17,892 nucleotides of DNA from Cristatella mucedo. Its lineage: Eukaryota; Bryozoa; Phylactolaemata; Cristatellidae. Location: positions 1 through 17,892 of the forward strand of contig WPIO01000620.1 of NCBI GenBank assembly GCA_009760855.2, read 5' to 3'. The position numbers were made by a program, and so were the translations under genes. Every line of letters begins with the position of its first letter. Positions within the stretch are counted from its first letter, which is position 1. Shown piece after piece: positions 17,012 through 17,892 of the stretch. Under the pieces are notes generated by a model. It had not been told where the DNA came from, did not search any database, and was given only the letters and a program-made list of their open reading frames with translations.

Positions 17012-17873
17012 AATAATAATAATGCACTTGATAAAGAACCCTCAGAGAACTCAATCTCTCTCTAGGTACTTTACATTTGCTGCAAAGGGAAATGCAATTG
17101 AATGGTGAATAATATCATGCTTGACAGACAAATAAAATTAATAACATGGTTAGGACTGACATGCACAGGGTCAGCATGCAAATGTGGTTAGTGGCAGCAT
17201 GCACAGTGTCAGCATGCATAAGCACATCAAGGACGAATCACAGGGACCCACTAAATGCTGTCCTAAATAGGTATGTTTTTAAGTTCTTTTTAAATGTGGT
17301 CAGGTCAGGGGATGTTCTGACGCAGGTCTGGAGGGAGTTCGAGGCTTTGGGAGCATGCGAACTAAATGCACGGTCTCCAAAGGATTTAAGGTTTGTACGA
17401 GGTATTTGTAGACTGTTGGATTCCAAAAAGCGGGTGGTACGATGCTTGGCCTGATGGGGGAGTATATCTGAGAGATAGGCTGGAGCCAAAGAATGAAGTG
17501 ACCTAAAAGTGAGCGACAAAACCGTAAAGTCAATTCGTTTCTTGACTGTTAGCCAGTGCAGGTCGGCGAGAAGTGCAGTAAAATGTGGCAACTGCGACGC
17601 TCACGACAGACAAGCTTAGCTTCAGAGTTTTGCACCAGCTGCAATCGCCTGATCCCACATGCTGGTAGGCTACTAAGCAGTGAGTTGCAGAAGTCGAGAC
17701 GGGATGTCACGAATTCATGGACCAACTTGGACTTGGTATCCTTTTCTAAACAAGCCCGAATTTTAGCAATGTTATGAAGCTGAAAATAGGCAGATTTGAC
17801 TGTGGAGCTGATATGGTCGTCTAACGAGAGGTCGCTTTGGAATATGACACCTAGATTTCGAGTTGATTCAACA
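17012..17873 (-). mobile_element. L2/CR1-like LINE copy E (5'-truncated, young)
   Basis: It starts with the AAT-rich tail at 17012-17023, then the hairpin region, the 3' UTR with the paired CATGCA motif, and the C-terminal reverse transcriptase ORF piece (17238-17591 minus, open). It continues into the region of QLHNIAKIRACL up to the ESARNLGVIF block near 17840. Similarity to copies B and D ends at about 17873, so this is probably the 5' truncation point, though the window ends 19 bases later. It is nearly identical to copy C where they overlap (for instance both have ATTCCAAAAAGCGGG), which suggests recent activity of the family. Confidence 0.85.
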
Positions 17874-17892
17874 GGACTTATTCAACAAAACC

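Noticed and set aside
4274-17873. CRISPR-like array from the recurring GCATGC motifs
   Set aside because: The repeats are two units inside each dispersed LINE 3' UTR, without regular spacers, in an animal genome.

Overview
The window looks like a piece of an invertebrate-type animal nuclear genome. It shows a split gene with GT-AG introns, immunoglobulin (Ig) folds with phase-1 introns, decayed L2/CR1-like non-LTR retrotransposons, Tc1/mariner fragments and tRNA-derived SINEs. No bacterial operon, rRNA, CRISPR array or intact tRNA gene was seen. The species cannot be named from the sequence alone; an aquatic invertebrate is a guess from the style of the repeats.

The main gene is on the plus strand. 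It encodes a single-pass (type I) cell-surface protein with three Ig-like domains followed by a transmembrane helix. Supported coding exons are 3373-3505, 9331-9680, 15865-15969, 16062-16448 and 16532-16669. A possible final exon is 16726-16859. All joins keep the reading frame: phase 2 at the first junction and phase 1 at the others. Two introns are very long (5825 and 6184 bp) and filled with mobile DNA; the downstream introns are tiny (92, 83 and possibly 56 bp). The 5' end is unresolved: two signal-peptide-like start exons (274 and 2700) are candidates.

Region by region: 1-380 holds a candidate minus-strand exon and a plus-strand signal-peptide-like ORF. Positions 381-3372 are mostly featureless apart from one SINE, microsatellites and a short direct repeat. 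Intron 1 (3506-9330) holds a minus-strand Tc1 transposase remnant, an L2-like copy with an inverted 5' part (A), a tRNA-Lys-like SINE, a 1.3-kb L2-like copy (B), a second SINE, an old plus-strand L2-like 3' end (F), a Tc1 N-terminal fragment and a 5'-truncated L2-like copy (C). Intron 2 (9681-15864) holds the longest L2-like copy (D, about 3.5 kb, endonuclease and reverse transcriptase, frameshifted). Downstream of the gene's 3' exons lies a duplicated fragment of exon 16062-16448, directly followed by L2-like copy E, which nearly reaches the end of the window.

The most informative pattern is in the repeats. SINEs at 1635-1740 and 7468-7610 end in about 50 bases that match the 3' end of the L2-like LINEs, including its stem-loop, so they appear to have borrowed the LINE's retrotransposition machinery. 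Together, recognisable mobile DNA makes up over 40 percent of the window, nearly all of it in introns or flanks.
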